DNA of 64,000 nt, taken from assembly GCF_014207425.1 (NCBI RefSeq), contig NZ_JACHFF010000003.1, positions 124,001 to 188,000 on the forward strand, in the 5' to 3' direction. Under the pieces are notes generated by a model, which did no database searches, was not told the origin of the DNA, and saw nothing but the letters and a program-made list of their open reading frames with translations. Shown one piece after another: positions 34,541-42,758 of this stretch (position 1 is the stretch's first letter; every line of letters begins with the position of its first letter). The stretch is from Jeotgalicoccus coquinae. Lineage in GTDB: Bacteria; Bacillota; Bacilli; Staphylococcales; Salinicoccaceae. The translations under genes were made by a program, and so were the position numbers.

Positions 34541-34646
34541 CTTGTGCGCGCCACCGAAAAACGACGGCGGCACAAGAAGAGGAACTGCGCGCCACCGAGC
34601 GCTGACGGTGGCACAGAACAGGGAATTGCGCGCCACCGAGCGCAAA
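34541..34646. repeat. 41-bp-period palindromic repeat array, locus 1 (three units)
   Basis: GCCACCG occurs at 34550, 34591 and 34632, an exact 41-bp period. Units 1 and 2 fold into hairpins (GCCACCG...CGGTGGC type), the first with outer arms CTTGTGC/GCACAAG. Unit 3 is a half-copy with TTGCG/CGCAA around it. The same repeat occurs at 52242-52355. Confidence 0.8.
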
Positions 34647-34664
34647 TCAGCCACTCTTAAAACA

Positions 34665-34687
34665 AAAAAACGCGCCGACAGGCGCGT
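34665..34687 (-). terminator. Terminator of the thioesterase gene
   Basis: ACGCGCC (34670-34676) with GGCGCGT (34681-34687). The A-run at 34664-34670 is a T-run on the minus strand. Confidence 0.8.
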
Positions 34688-34702
34688 TCCCTCAATCAAA
34701 TC

Positions 34703-35137
34703 TTATTTCTTAACTTTAATTTCTTCGTATTTCGCGTGCCATTCGGGGAATACGCGTTTAAAGATAACGGGCTGGAAGTCGCCGTCGACTTTCTTCACAA
34801 CAATCAGTGTTGTTGTGCCGTGTGTGCAGACTTCACCGTTGCCATTGACGATTTCAAAACCATAAATAGTACGGACGCCGGTATTTTCTTCGACCCATGT
34901 GCGGACGAATGCACGGTCGCCGTATTTTAATGATTTCGCATATGTGATGTTGACGTTATGGACGGGAGCGAGGTAGCCTTCGCGTTCCATTTTTAAATAG
35001 TCGTAGCCGATATCTTCAATCAGCTGCATGCGTCCAAGTTCCAGCCATTTAATATAGCTGCCATGGTATATAACACCCATCATGTCAGTATCTGCATATA
35101 ATATCTGTATTTCTTTTTCTGCTACATAAGCGCTCAT
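34703..35137 (-). CDS. Acyl-CoA thioesterase, 4HBT/YbgC type
   Basis: 144-residue hot-dog fold enzyme that hydrolyses acyl-CoA. The family signature 'YADTDMMGVIYHGSYIKWLELGR' is clear, with Asp18 the expected catalytic residue, followed by the beta strands 'VNITYAKSLKYGDRAFVRTWVEENTGVR'. Stand-alone gene between its own terminator and the start of the divergent FAH gene. AGGAGG lies 9 nt before ATG 35137. Acyl specificity unknown. Confidence 0.88.
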   Translation of the reverse strand: MSAYVAEKEIQILYADTDMMGVIYHGSYIKWLELGRMQLIEDIGYDYLKMEREGYLAPVHNVNITYAKSLKYGDRAFVRTWVEENTGVRTIYGFEIVNGNGEVCTHGTTTLIVVKKVDGDFQPVIFKRVFPEWHAKYEEIKVKK

Positions 35138-35269
35138 GAAAGTTCCTCCTAAAAATAACTTAGTGTTATTATATCACTCCATATCCGCATTTTTCTAAAG
35201 GAGTTTATCGTTTTTGCTTAAAGGGGTATGATAGATAGAGAAGGCAATCAGAAATGGGGCAAAATGGAC

Positions 35270-36127
35270 ATGAAATTACTGACTTTTGTAGATGAGATAA
35301 CGGGAAAGTATCATCTTGGTGTACTGACAGCGAAAGGTGTGCTGGATATTTCCGGGGATTTTGAAACGCTGCAGGATGTCATGGCGAACAAAGAAAAGGC
35401 AGAGGCTCTTATTGAATTTTACCTGGAAGCTGAATATATCGAACTGAAAAGTATAGATGAACTCAAGCTTGGGCCGGTTGTGCCGAACCCGGAGAAAATT
35501 ATTTGTGTGGGTGTGAACTATAAACGTCATGCAGAAGAAATGAAGATAGATATTCCGGAACTGCCGATTATCTTTTCGAAGTTTAATAATACGCTGGCGG
35601 CGCACAACAGTACGATAAAAATTCCGGAAGACACATACATGATTGATTATGAAGGGGAGCTCGCGATTATTATCGGTAAAACAGGGCGCAACATTCCGCG
35701 CGAAGATGCGATGGATTACATCTTCGGTTATACTAATGCGAACGATGTGTCCGACCGCAGCGCGCAGTTTGCAACAAGCCAGTGGCTGGCGGGTAAATCG
35801 TATGACGGTTTCTGTCCGGTCGGACCGTATATTGCGACGCTTGGTGAAATCGGCGAACCGCATAAGCTGCGTATTAAAACATATGTGAATGACGAGCTGC
35901 GCCAGGATTCGAATACGAACGATATGGTATTTAAGAGCAGAGGACTCGTGAGCCATATTTCAAAATACATGACACTGAAACCCGGAGATATTATTCTGAC
36001 GGGCACGCCGGAAGGTGTGGCGTCGGGTTACAAAACTGCGGACAAGCCGTGGATTAAAGCGGGCGATACAGTAACGGTAGAAATAGAATCGCTCGGCAGT
36101 CTGACGAATCGTTTTGAAAAGGAATGA
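35270..36127 (+). CDS. Fumarylacetoacetate hydrolase-family protein
   Basis: About 285 residues. The FAH fold covers hydrolases, isomerases and decarboxylases of oxo-acids. Metal-binding and active-site segments are visible: 'ICVGVNYKRHAEEM', 'DYEGELAIIIGKTGRNI' and 'ILTGTPEGVASG'. ATG 35270 (or 35264) is chosen because a weak TTTATC-17-TATGAT pair (35204-35232) places the transcript start after an earlier ATG at 35228, and that ATG is too close to the GGGG before it. It is followed 6 bp later by a MOSC gene. Exact reaction unknown. Confidence 0.82.
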   Translation: MKLLTFVDEITGKYHLGVLTAKGVLDISGDFETLQDVMANKEKAEALIEFYLEAEYIELKSIDELKLGPVVPNPEKIICVGVNYKRHAEEMKIDIPELPIIFSKFNNTLAAHNSTIKIPEDTYMIDYEGELAIIIGKTGRNIPREDAMDYIFGYTNANDVSDRSAQFATSQWLAGKSYDGFCPVGPYIATLGEIGEPHKLRIKTYVNDELRQDSNTNDMVFKSRGLVSHISKYMTLKPGDIILTGTPEGVASGYKTADKPWIKAGDTVTVEIESLGSLTNRFEKE

Positions 36128-36133
36128 TAATTG

Positions 36134-36844
36134 ATGTCGATATATGGAAAAGTTCGTACACTTTATACAGGCAGTGTTAAAACAGTCGGAGATCCTGAAG
36201 CAGAAAGCAAAATGAATCAGCAGTGGGAAACGGGAGCGTTTAAAGAAAAAACGGACAAACCTGTATTTTTATCTGAAGAAGGTCTCAAAGGAGATGAATG
36301 CGCAGATAAAAAAAATCACGGAGGCCCTGAGAAGGCATTGTTTGCATACAGTCTTGCTCATTATGACGAATGGCAGCGTGAACTCGGCAATCCGGACATT
36401 AAAGCCGGCGGCAACGGTGAAAATATTTCGGTCATTCATATGGATGAAACAAGTGTGTATATCGGAGACATTTATGAACTGGGTGAAGCGGTTGTCCAGG
36501 TATCTCAGCCGCGCCGTCCATGCTGGAAACCGGCACGCCGTCACGGTGATATTGATCTTGCGAAAAAGATTGAAGACTCCGGCCGTACCGGCTGGTATTT
36601 CCGTGTGCTTAAAGAAGGCAAAATTAAAGCGGGCGATACATTCCAGCTTATTGAACGTCCATGTCCGGACTGGACGATTGCCAGGATGAACGAAGTGCTG
36701 TACCATAACCGCGACAATATCGGGCTGATGGAAAACCTGAGAGACGGCGAATACACGCCGCCAAGCTGGAAAGCCACACTCGGTAAACTGCTGGCGGGCG
36801 AAGAGATAGACGACTCTAAACGTCTGTACGGTCCGAATATATAA
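36134..36844 (+). CDS. MOSC-domain protein (YiiM-like)
   Basis: About 236 residues. MOSC domains bind molybdenum cofactor or sulfur carriers through a conserved cysteine, here in 'QPRRPCWKPARRHG' (about residue 130). 'GLKGDECADKKNHGGPEKALFAY' and 'GGNGENISV' are further family landmarks. The C-terminal extension (about 175-236) matches the YiiM-type longer form. Starts 6 bp after the FAH gene and shares its transcript; a strong terminator follows. Possible role: reduction of N-hydroxylated compounds, as for YiiM. Confidence 0.85.
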   Translation: MSIYGKVRTLYTGSVKTVGDPEAESKMNQQWETGAFKEKTDKPVFLSEEGLKGDECADKKNHGGPEKALFAYSLAHYDEWQRELGNPDIKAGGNGENISVIHMDETSVYIGDIYELGEAVVQVSQPRRPCWKPARRHGDIDLAKKIEDSGRTGWYFRVLKEGKIKAGDTFQLIERPCPDWTIARMNEVLYHNRDNIGLMENLRDGEYTPPSWKATLGKLLAGEEIDDSKRLYGPNI

Positions 36845-36847
36845 TAT

Positions 36848-36885
36848 AAAAAGGAGCGCGGCTGAATTCAGCCGTGCTCCTTTTT
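36848..36885. terminator. Terminator between MOSC and esterase genes
   Basis: 17-bp arms 36848-36864 and 36869-36885 with one G-U and an AATT loop; A-run left and T-run right, so it serves both convergent genes. Confidence 0.88.
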
Positions 36886-36887
36886 GC

Positions 36888-37655
36888 TTAGTTCCCGCTC
36901 ATCCACTGCATCGCCCTTAAAATACCCTGATCCCAATATGCATAGTCATGTTCGCCTGGTCCTTCTTCGTATTTAAATGAAATATCTTTTGATTCAAGAT
37001 ATGCCTTGAACTCAACGTTATCATCATAAATGAAATCTTCAGTCCCGCACATCATATACAGATCAGGCAGTCCGTCAACTCCAGCCAAATCAATTCCCCG
37101 CTCAACAATCTGTTTAATATCGAGCGAAGTGCCGGAAGTTGTATTAACGTCACCAATAATACCGTGCATTTTAAAGTCGGGCCAGTTGTAATTTAAGAGA
37201 CGCTCAATATCTGTCGCACTCGACATAAAGCATGCTTTTCCGAACAAATCAGGATTTTCAAATGCAGTTTTAATTACACCGAATCCGCCCATCGAATGTC
37301 CAGCAAGGAAATTATCCTCCCGCCGTTTTGACAGGGGGAAGACCTGGTGGGCATAACGCCAAACTTCAAGAATATGGTCTTTATAGCTGTGTCCGTACAA
37401 CATATTCGCATAAAAACTGTGATCGCCGTCCGGCAGAATCACTGCGAGATTATGTTCATTCGCGTAACGTTCAGCATTCGTAAACCGCATATATGAATTA
37501 TTGTCGCTCGATAATCCATGAAGTATCATAACCGACGGCAGGAGCGGCGGTGCCGCATTTATATCGTAATGTTCATTCTGTTCCGGCAGTATTAAATTAA
37601 AATGATGATGCTTGCCGAGAGCTTCCGAGAAAAAGTTAATACGCATTAAAGCCAT
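36888..37655 (-). CDS. Alpha/beta hydrolase esterase (EstA/esterase D-like)
   Basis: 255-residue serine esterase resembling staphylococcal and lactococcal tributyrin esterases. Nucleophile elbow GHSMGG (about residue 123), oxyanion strand 'VMILHGLSSDNNSYMR', acid residue near 'MCGTEDFIYDD' and catalytic His in 'GPGEHDYAYWD'. No signal peptide, so cytoplasmic. A GGAG site precedes ATG 37655. It is downstream of the opuC operon on the same strand but separated by a terminator. Confidence 0.87.
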   Translation of the reverse strand: MALMRINFFSEALGKHHHFNLILPEQNEHYDINAAPPLLPSVMILHGLSSDNNSYMRFTNAERYANEHNLAVILPDGDHSFYANMLYGHSYKDHILEVWRYAHQVFPLSKRREDNFLAGHSMGGFGVIKTAFENPDLFGKACFMSSATDIERLLNYNWPDFKMHGIIGDVNTTSGTSLDIKQIVERGIDLAGVDGLPDLYMMCGTEDFIYDDNVEFKAYLESKDISFKYEEGPGEHDYAYWDQGILRAMQWMSGN

Positions 37656-37685
37656 AGAGAAATCTCCTTTTATAATGTAATGATA

Positions 37686-37711
37686 AAAAAAGCCCCGCCA
37701 AAAGACGGGAC
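37686..37711 (-). terminator. Terminator of the opuC operon
   Basis: Imperfect GC-rich stem (AGCCCCGCC against GACGGGACT on the plus strand) with a run of A (T on the minus strand) at 37685-37690. Follows the last opuC gene. Confidence 0.7.
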
Positions 37712-37720
37712 TGTAAAATT

Positions 37721-38422
37721 TTAATTGTTAACTGTCTGAGCTTTCGGTTCTTTATCGTCTGGATTATGAGTCGGGTCGAGCTTGCGTTCAAGAAAGCGCA
37801 GCGCGAAGTCGATAATAACCGCGATGAGTGCAATCGGAATTGCACCGGCTAAAATATATACCGTACCATCAGTCGCGTTCGTCCCGCGGATAATTAAATC
37901 CGACAGTGTCGGCGCACCAATGAATGAACCGATTGCAACGATACCGATTGCAACAACTAGGGCGATGCGCAGTCCGCCGATAATAACGGACAGTGCAAGC
38001 GGCAGCTCAATTATGCGCAGTACCTGGTTGCGTGTCATCCCCATACTTTTACCGGCGTCGGTAATATTTTTATCGACACCTGTAATACCTGAGTAAGTGT
38101 TTTTAATAATCGGCAGCAGCGCATACAGAAATACCGTTACAATAACCGTATTCGTTCCAAGTCCCATAACGAGCATTAAAATCGACAGCATCGCAAGTGC
38201 GGGAATCGTCTGAATAATATTGGCGGCTGTAATAATCACACCTGAGAGTTTTGCATAGCGCGCGATAAAAATCCCGATCGGAATACCGGCAATTGCGGCA
38301 AACAGCACGCCGTAAATACTCATCAGCAGGTGGTCTGTAAAAAGACTCAGCAGGTAGGCGAAGTTGTTGACGAAATAATTATATAAATCTGTTAATAGAT
38401 TACCTGTCACGTTACTCACCAT
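37721..38422 (-). CDS. opuCD: Osmoprotectant ABC transporter permease (OpuCD-like)
   Basis: Second membrane subunit of the OpuC glycine betaine/carnitine/choline importer. About 233 residues, six helices, with the EAA-loop region 'TDAGKSMGMTRNQVLRIIELPLALSVIIGGLRIA'. ATG 38422 overlaps the end of opuCC by 11 bp, so the genes are translationally coupled; a longer frame reaches 38491 but lies inside opuCC. C-terminal tail is charged ('DPTHNPDDKEPKAQ'). Confidence 0.9.
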   Translation of the reverse strand: MVSNVTGNLLTDLYNYFVNNFAYLLSLFTDHLLMSIYGVLFAAIAGIPIGIFIARYAKLSGVIITAANIIQTIPALAMLSILMLVMGLGTNTVIVTVFLYALLPIIKNTYSGITGVDKNITDAGKSMGMTRNQVLRIIELPLALSVIIGGLRIALVVAIGIVAIGSFIGAPTLSDLIIRGTNATDGTVYILAGAIPIALIAVIIDFALRFLERKLDPTHNPDDKEPKAQTVNN

Positions 38423-39341
38423 CCTCTTCAAAGTAGTTGTGTTCTTCCAAAAATTCTTCCGCAACGAGCGCAGGCTCAATGCCTTCCTCATCTGAACGGT
38501 AGTTTAAGTTCTGCATTGTTTCTGTAGAAATTGTACCTGTCATACGGGATAACGCTTCGTCGATTTCCGGATATTCTTCAATAATTTCATGTGTTGCAAA
38601 CGGTGATGCGTCATACGGCGGGAAGAACTGCATATCGTCCTCCAGCACGACTAAATCATAAGCCGGAATACGGCCGTCAGTCGTATAGCCGAGTGCAAGG
38701 TCCAGACTGCCTGTGCTTAATGCTTCATACACAAGACTGATCTGCATTGCACGGATGTTGTCGAATGCAAAACCGTAGGCTTCCTGGAAGGCAGGGTAGC
38801 CGTCACCGGGACGGTTAAACCATGATGTATCGACACCGACTGCGAATTCATCTGTATATTCTGCTAAATCTGATGTTGTTTCAAGGTCGTACTCTTCGGC
38901 AGTTTCGCGAGTCACCATAAAGGCATATGTGTTATCGAAACCGTAAGAGTCATAGAATTTCATATCGAATTCTTCATCAAACGCTTTTTGCGTCTGTTCA
39001 AGTGCAACTTCCGGATCACTTTCCGCGTCTTTGTTTAAGACACCGGTAAGTTCAGTACCGGTATAGCGTACACCTGACACTTGTGCATCTCCCGAAAGAA
39101 GTGCGTTGTGCTGGATTGTTGATGAACCGAGGTTGTTAATCATTACCGGTTCGATTTCACCGTAGCTGTAATGTTCAATCATTAAGCGCGACATATGAGA
39201 AACAATTTGCGATTCTGTTGTCGTCATTGATGTGATTGCAATACCATCGCTGGAACTGCTGCTGAGTCCGGGCAGGCTGCACCCGGCAAGGACAGTCAGA
39301 GATACCAGTACGACGGCTAATAATTTTTTAGTTTGTCTCAT
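38412..39341 (-). CDS. opuCC: Osmoprotectant-binding lipoprotein (OpuCC-like)
   Basis: Extracellular substrate-binding subunit, 309 residues, anchored by a lipobox (TVLAGCSLP). The mature part has the OpuCC pattern 'DGIAITSMTTTESQIVSHMSRLMIEHYSYGEIEPVMINNLGSS' and the later 'SLDLALGYTTDGRIPAYDLVVLEDD'. It binds betaine, carnitine or choline. It lies between the two permease genes in the standard order CA-CB-CC-CD. AGGAGGAG lies before ATG 39341. Confidence 0.92.
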   Translation of the reverse strand: MRQTKKLLAVVLVSLTVLAGCSLPGLSSSSSDGIAITSMTTTESQIVSHMSRLMIEHYSYGEIEPVMINNLGSSTIQHNALLSGDAQVSGVRYTGTELTGVLNKDAESDPEVALEQTQKAFDEEFDMKFYDSYGFDNTYAFMVTRETAEEYDLETTSDLAEYTDEFAVGVDTSWFNRPGDGYPAFQEAYGFAFDNIRAMQISLVYEALSTGSLDLALGYTTDGRIPAYDLVVLEDDMQFFPPYDASPFATHEIIEEYPEIDEALSRMTGTISTETMQNLNYRSDEEGIEPALVAEEFLEEHNYFEEDGE

Positions 39342-39351
39342 GATACTCCTC

Positions 39352-39987
39352 CTATCTTGATACTTTTAAGCCTTTCGGCGTTGCCCATTTTTCTGTAAGC
39401 GATAAAATATAGTCGGCAATTAATGCAAGCAGCGTTACCATAATTGCAGCACTGATAATCAGTTCAGGCTGATATGAGTTCAGTCCGTTAAAGACGAAGT
39501 CGCCAAGGCCGCCTGCGCCGATGTAGCTGGCAAGCGTTGCCCATGAAATAACGTAAACCGATGATAATCTGATGCCGCTTAAAATCAGCGGAATCGCAAT
39601 CGGCAGTTCAACGTTCCACATCAGCTGCATGCGTGTCATACCCATACTTTTAGCTGCTTCCCTGATGTTCGGATCAATATTTTTAACACCGATAATCGTA
39701 TTATTTAAAATCGGCAGTAAAATGTATGCACTGAGTGCAATGATTGCAGGCACGCGTCCAACTCCAAAGAGCGGAATCATTAATGCGAGCACTGCAAGTG
39801 TCGGTACTGTTTGAAGCACGCCGGCAGTTGTTAATACGTAACCGCTCAGCTTTTTAGTGTTCGCCATTGCCATACCAAGCGGAACGGCAATCAGAATACC
39901 GATAATTAATGAGATGATTGACAGATAAAAGTGCTCCCATGTTTTAACGAGCAGCTCTGAACCGTTGACGCTTAAAAATTCCATCAT
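39352..39987 (-). CDS. opuCB: Osmoprotectant ABC transporter permease (OpuCB-like)
   Basis: 211-residue inner-membrane subunit with about five to six helices and the EAA loop 'REAAKSMGMTRMQLMWNVELPIAIPLILSGIRL'. Its start overlaps the end of opuCA by 4 bp. Sister of the OpuCD-like permease at 37721, from an old duplication; the two form the heterodimeric channel. Confidence 0.92.
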   Translation of the reverse strand: MMEFLSVNGSELLVKTWEHFYLSIISLIIGILIAVPLGMAMANTKKLSGYVLTTAGVLQTVPTLAVLALMIPLFGVGRVPAIIALSAYILLPILNNTIIGVKNIDPNIREAAKSMGMTRMQLMWNVELPIAIPLILSGIRLSSVYVISWATLASYIGAGGLGDFVFNGLNSYQPELIISAAIMVTLLALIADYILSLTEKWATPKGLKVSR

Positions 39988-41138
39988 GCCTCATCAGCTC
40001 CTGACGTAACCGGAGCGGACGTCTCCTCGCCCCAGATTGTGTCGTATACGATATCTACTAAGTTAGAACGCGTAATTAATCCGATTAGTGTATTATTGTC
40101 ATCCACTACAGGAATGATTCTGACGTTTCGCTTTAATATTGTACGGACCGAATCCTGAAGTTTGGAATCGATGCCGATTTTATATATGTCTCGGCCCATT
40201 AAATCAACGATGTTCATACCTTTGCGGTAACCTTCGTTAATATCTTCAATGTCGATAAACCCGAGCAGTTTTTTATGACTGTCGGTAACGAGAATCGTAT
40301 CGATACGTTTTTCACGCATCAGTGCGATACAGTCGTTAATCGACTTGTCGACTGTAATACTGACCGGCGTAATCATAGCATCTGCAACAGTACGCATATT
40401 CGGTCTGTCCTGAATCAGGCGGCCTTCGCCGATGAAGTCGCGGACGAAATCATTTGCGGGATTGCGCAGAATTTCGTCAGGTGTATCAAACTGCACGATT
40501 TCGCCGTGGCTCATAATACAAATTCTGTCTGCCAGTTTAATCGCTTCATCCATATCGTGTGTCACAAAAATAAATGTTTTGCCGAGTTTCTGCTGGAGTT
40601 CTTTAACTAAATCCTGCAAAGTATCACGGGTAATTGGATCGAGTGCACCGAAAGGTTCATCCATCAGTATAATGTCCTGTTCAGCAGCAAGTGCCCTGAT
40701 AACTCCAATACGCTGCTGCTGTCCGCCAGAGAGTTCGGAAGGATAGCGCTCTAGAAATTCTTCAGGCAGGTCAACGAGTTTAATTAACTCTTTTGCCTTT
40801 TTGTCTTTATCTTCTTCAGTCCATTTTAATAGTCTCGGAACGAGTGTAATGTTCTCTTTAATCGTCATATGCGGCAGCAGACCAATCTGCTGGATAACAT
40901 AACCGATCTTGCGGCGGAGTTCCACCGGGTTTTTCTTGGTGATATCCTTGCCGTTTATCGCAATTGTTCCTGATGTCGGTTCAACCATGCGGTTAATCAT
41001 ACGAAGCGCAGTCGTTTTACCACTCCCGCTCGTACCGATAAATGCAATAAATTCACCTTCCTGAATATCGAGAGAAATGTCGTTGACGGCTTTCTTATTA
41101 CCACCGTAAATCTTAGTTAAATTTTTTATACTTAACAT
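39984..41138 (-). CDS. opuCA: Osmoprotectant ABC transporter ATPase with tandem CBS domains (OpuCA-like)
   Basis: 384 residues. ABC domain: Walker A GTSGSGKT, signature LSGGQQQR, Walker B IILMDEPFGALD, H-loop 'FVTHDMDEA'. The C-terminal ~130 residues form two CBS repeats ('DAMITPVSITVDKSINDCIALM' and 'LMGRDIYKIGIDSKLQDSVRTIL') that sense ionic strength or nucleotides and, in Gram-positive OpuC, c-di-AMP. ATG 41138 is chosen because AAAGGAG lies before it; an upstream frame to 41213 covers the promoter. First gene of the opuC operon. Confidence 0.93.
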   Translation of the reverse strand: MLSIKNLTKIYGGNKKAVNDISLDIQEGEFIAFIGTSGSGKTTALRMINRMVEPTSGTIAINGKDITKKNPVELRRKIGYVIQQIGLLPHMTIKENITLVPRLLKWTEEDKDKKAKELIKLVDLPEEFLERYPSELSGGQQQRIGVIRALAAEQDIILMDEPFGALDPITRDTLQDLVKELQQKLGKTFIFVTHDMDEAIKLADRICIMSHGEIVQFDTPDEILRNPANDFVRDFIGEGRLIQDRPNMRTVADAMITPVSITVDKSINDCIALMREKRIDTILVTDSHKKLLGFIDIEDINEGYRKGMNIVDLMGRDIYKIGIDSKLQDSVRTILKRNVRIIPVVDDNNTLIGLITRSNLVDIVYDTIWGEETSAPVTSGADEA

Positions 41139-41184
41139 AGTCGTCTCCTTTACTTTATAAAGTTGAGCAAATTTATACTTAACA

Positions 41185-41231
41185 ATTATAACATAATAAG
41201 TGAGAAATTTCACATTTATCTCTTATTTCAC
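41185..41231 (-). promoter_or_regulatory. Probable opuC promoter with direct repeats
   Basis: Minus-strand TATAAT at 41185-41190 without a good -35 box. Upstream are two GTGAAAT copies (41225-41231 and 41207-41213) 18 bp apart. The second is part of an imperfect palindrome GTGAGAAATTTCAC. Such sites could bind an osmo- or choline-responsive regulator. Confidence 0.45.
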
Positions 41232-41352
41232 ATATTAAAAACTTGATTTGACAGGCTCAAAGCAATACATTGTGAAAATATTGATTAAAATTATATTGAT
41301 GAAAAATCCGAGGTAAAATTTCAGTTGCTTTTGATACTGATGATAAAAAATA

Positions 41353-41425
41353 CTCATCCTTATATAGAAGGGGAGCGCCACTGCCTGTTAGGCTGAGGAT
41401 GCCTGGAATCGGGGATAATCTGCAT
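41353..41425 (+). ncRNA. Candidate structured RNA (riboswitch-like), class not assigned
   Basis: A GC-rich, purine-rich block stands out in AT-rich intergenic DNA: GGGGAGCGCCAC (41370-41381), hairpin GCCT-GTT-AGGC (41383-41393), then GAGGATGCC and GGAATCGGGGATAATC (to 41420). ATCCT (41356-41360) can pair with AGGAT (41396-41400). It looks like a conserved aptamer on the plus strand. It lies between opuC and the amidohydrolase, which has its own promoter-like pair further down. I cannot name the class with confidence; a Na+-sensing (DUF1646-type) RNA is a guess. Confidence 0.45.
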
Positions 41426-41468
41426 TAAATACTATTATACAATATTAACAGAGTATTCTAATAATTAT

Positions 41469-41497
41469 TTGACGAATATATTTTATTGATGTAGTTT
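41469..41497 (+). promoter_or_regulatory. Possible promoter of the M20 amidohydrolase
   Basis: TTGACG (41469-41474), 17-bp spacer, TAGTTT (41492-41497). Good -35, weak -10, 34 bp before the start codon. Confidence 0.4.
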
Positions 41498-41530
41498 AAA
41501 GGAAACTAAAAGACTAAGGGGATGCATAAA

Positions 41531-42709
41531 ATGGAACAGGAGAGTACTTTATCAAAAGCACATGAGCTGAAGGATAAAATTATCGAATGGCGCAGGCATT
41601 TACATAGGAATCCTGAATTATCTTTTGAAGAATATAAAACATCAGAATTTGTAAAAGAAAAACTGGAGAAGCTTAATTTTGAAATTGAGTACCCGGTAGC
41701 AAAAACGGGGTTAGTTGCAACGCTGAAAGGTAAATCGGAAGGACCGACGGTAGCATTGCGTGCTGATATGGATGCCTTGCCGATTCAGGAAGAAGGCGAG
41801 ACGGAATACAAATCAACAGTGGATGGTGTCGGACATCTCTGCGGTCATGATGCACACACTGCCATACTGCTCGGTGCTGCTCATATTCTCAGCGAAAACC
41901 CGCCTGAACGCGGTAACGTCAAGCTGCTGTTTCAGCCGGCTGAAGAAGGATACGGCGGAGGAGAAGTGATGGTTCAGGAAGGGGCCTTAAAAAATCCTGA
42001 TGTCGATGCGGTTGCCGGCCTCCATGTTCATCCAACAATTAAAACGGGGGAAACATCGATTACAGAAGGATTTGCAACAGCATGTACAGATTCTTTTGAT
42101 ATTAAAATTATCGGTAAAGGCGGGCATGCGGCACACCCTCATTTATCTATAGATCCGATAGCAATATCCTCAACTGTAATTGCATCGCTGCAGCAGATTG
42201 TCAGCAGAAATATAGATCCTCTTGAAAATATTGTACTAACTATTGGCAAAATAGAAGGCGGATTTGCTAGAAATGTCATCGCGCCTGAAGTAAGAATGGA
42301 AGGGACGGTTCGTTTATTAAATCCTGAACTTCGTTCGAAAGTAAAAGAAACGATGCACGAATATTTAAATGGTGTAACTAGCGGAATGGGTGCTTCATAT
42401 GAAATGGAGTACACATACGGTTATCCATCGGTGTATAATGAACCGTCACTGATTCCGACATTAAGATCCACAGTCGATAAAATTCTCGGAAAAGGCCAGC
42501 TGCTCGACGTCAATCCGAGTATGGGCGGCGAGGATTTTTCTTACTTTGCACGTGAAGTGCCCGGCGTATTCTTCAGACTGGGGACAAATGGCGGCGAAGA
42601 CACCGCGTATCCGAACCATCATCCGAAATTCAATGTAGATGAAGATGCACTGCATTACGGTGCAGCGATACTCAGCCAGTTTGCTTATGACTATATTGAT
42701 AAAAATTAA
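41531..42709 (+). CDS. M20D-family amidohydrolase (N-acyl amino acid / hippurate type)
   Basis: About 392 residues, zinc-dependent, removes acyl or aryl groups from N-acyl amino acids. Motifs: 'GHLCGHDAHTAIL' (metal Cys/His/Asp), 'QPAEEGYGGGEVMVQEG' (catalytic Glu), 'AGLHVHP', 'GGHAAHPHLSIDPI' dimer domain and 'NPSMGGEDFSYFAREVPG'. ATG 41531 is chosen over ATG 41522 because AAGGGG at 41516-41521 would abut the latter. It precedes a peptide transporter operon; together with the M20 peptidase at 48671 this suggests use of imported acyl-peptides. Confidence 0.9.
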   Translation: MEQESTLSKAHELKDKIIEWRRHLHRNPELSFEEYKTSEFVKEKLEKLNFEIEYPVAKTGLVATLKGKSEGPTVALRADMDALPIQEEGETEYKSTVDGVGHLCGHDAHTAILLGAAHILSENPPERGNVKLLFQPAEEGYGGGEVMVQEGALKNPDVDAVAGLHVHPTIKTGETSITEGFATACTDSFDIKIIGKGGHAAHPHLSIDPIAISSTVIASLQQIVSRNIDPLENIVLTIGKIEGGFARNVIAPEVRMEGTVRLLNPELRSKVKETMHEYLNGVTSGMGASYEMEYTYGYPSVYNEPSLIPTLRSTVDKILGKGQLLDVNPSMGGEDFSYFAREVPGVFFRLGTNGGEDTAYPNHHPKFNVDEDALHYGAAILSQFAYDYIDKN

Positions 42710-42728
42710 TTTAATAGAAAAAATTATA

Positions 42729-42758
42729 AAAACTCTCAAATATTTTTGAGAGTTTTTT
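42729..42758 (+). terminator. Terminator of the amidohydrolase gene
   Basis: 13-bp stem (42729-42741 with 42746-42758), TATT loop, followed by T-run. Confidence 0.85.

Noticed and set aside
34542..34865. 107-codon plus-strand frame after the NERD gene
   Set aside because: It is built from the palindromic repeat array and the antisense of the thioesterase gene.
35276..35956. Minus-strand frame of 226 codons opposite the FAH gene
   Set aside because: Antisense shadow of a well-supported enzyme; composition (many F, H, R, I) is typical of shadows.
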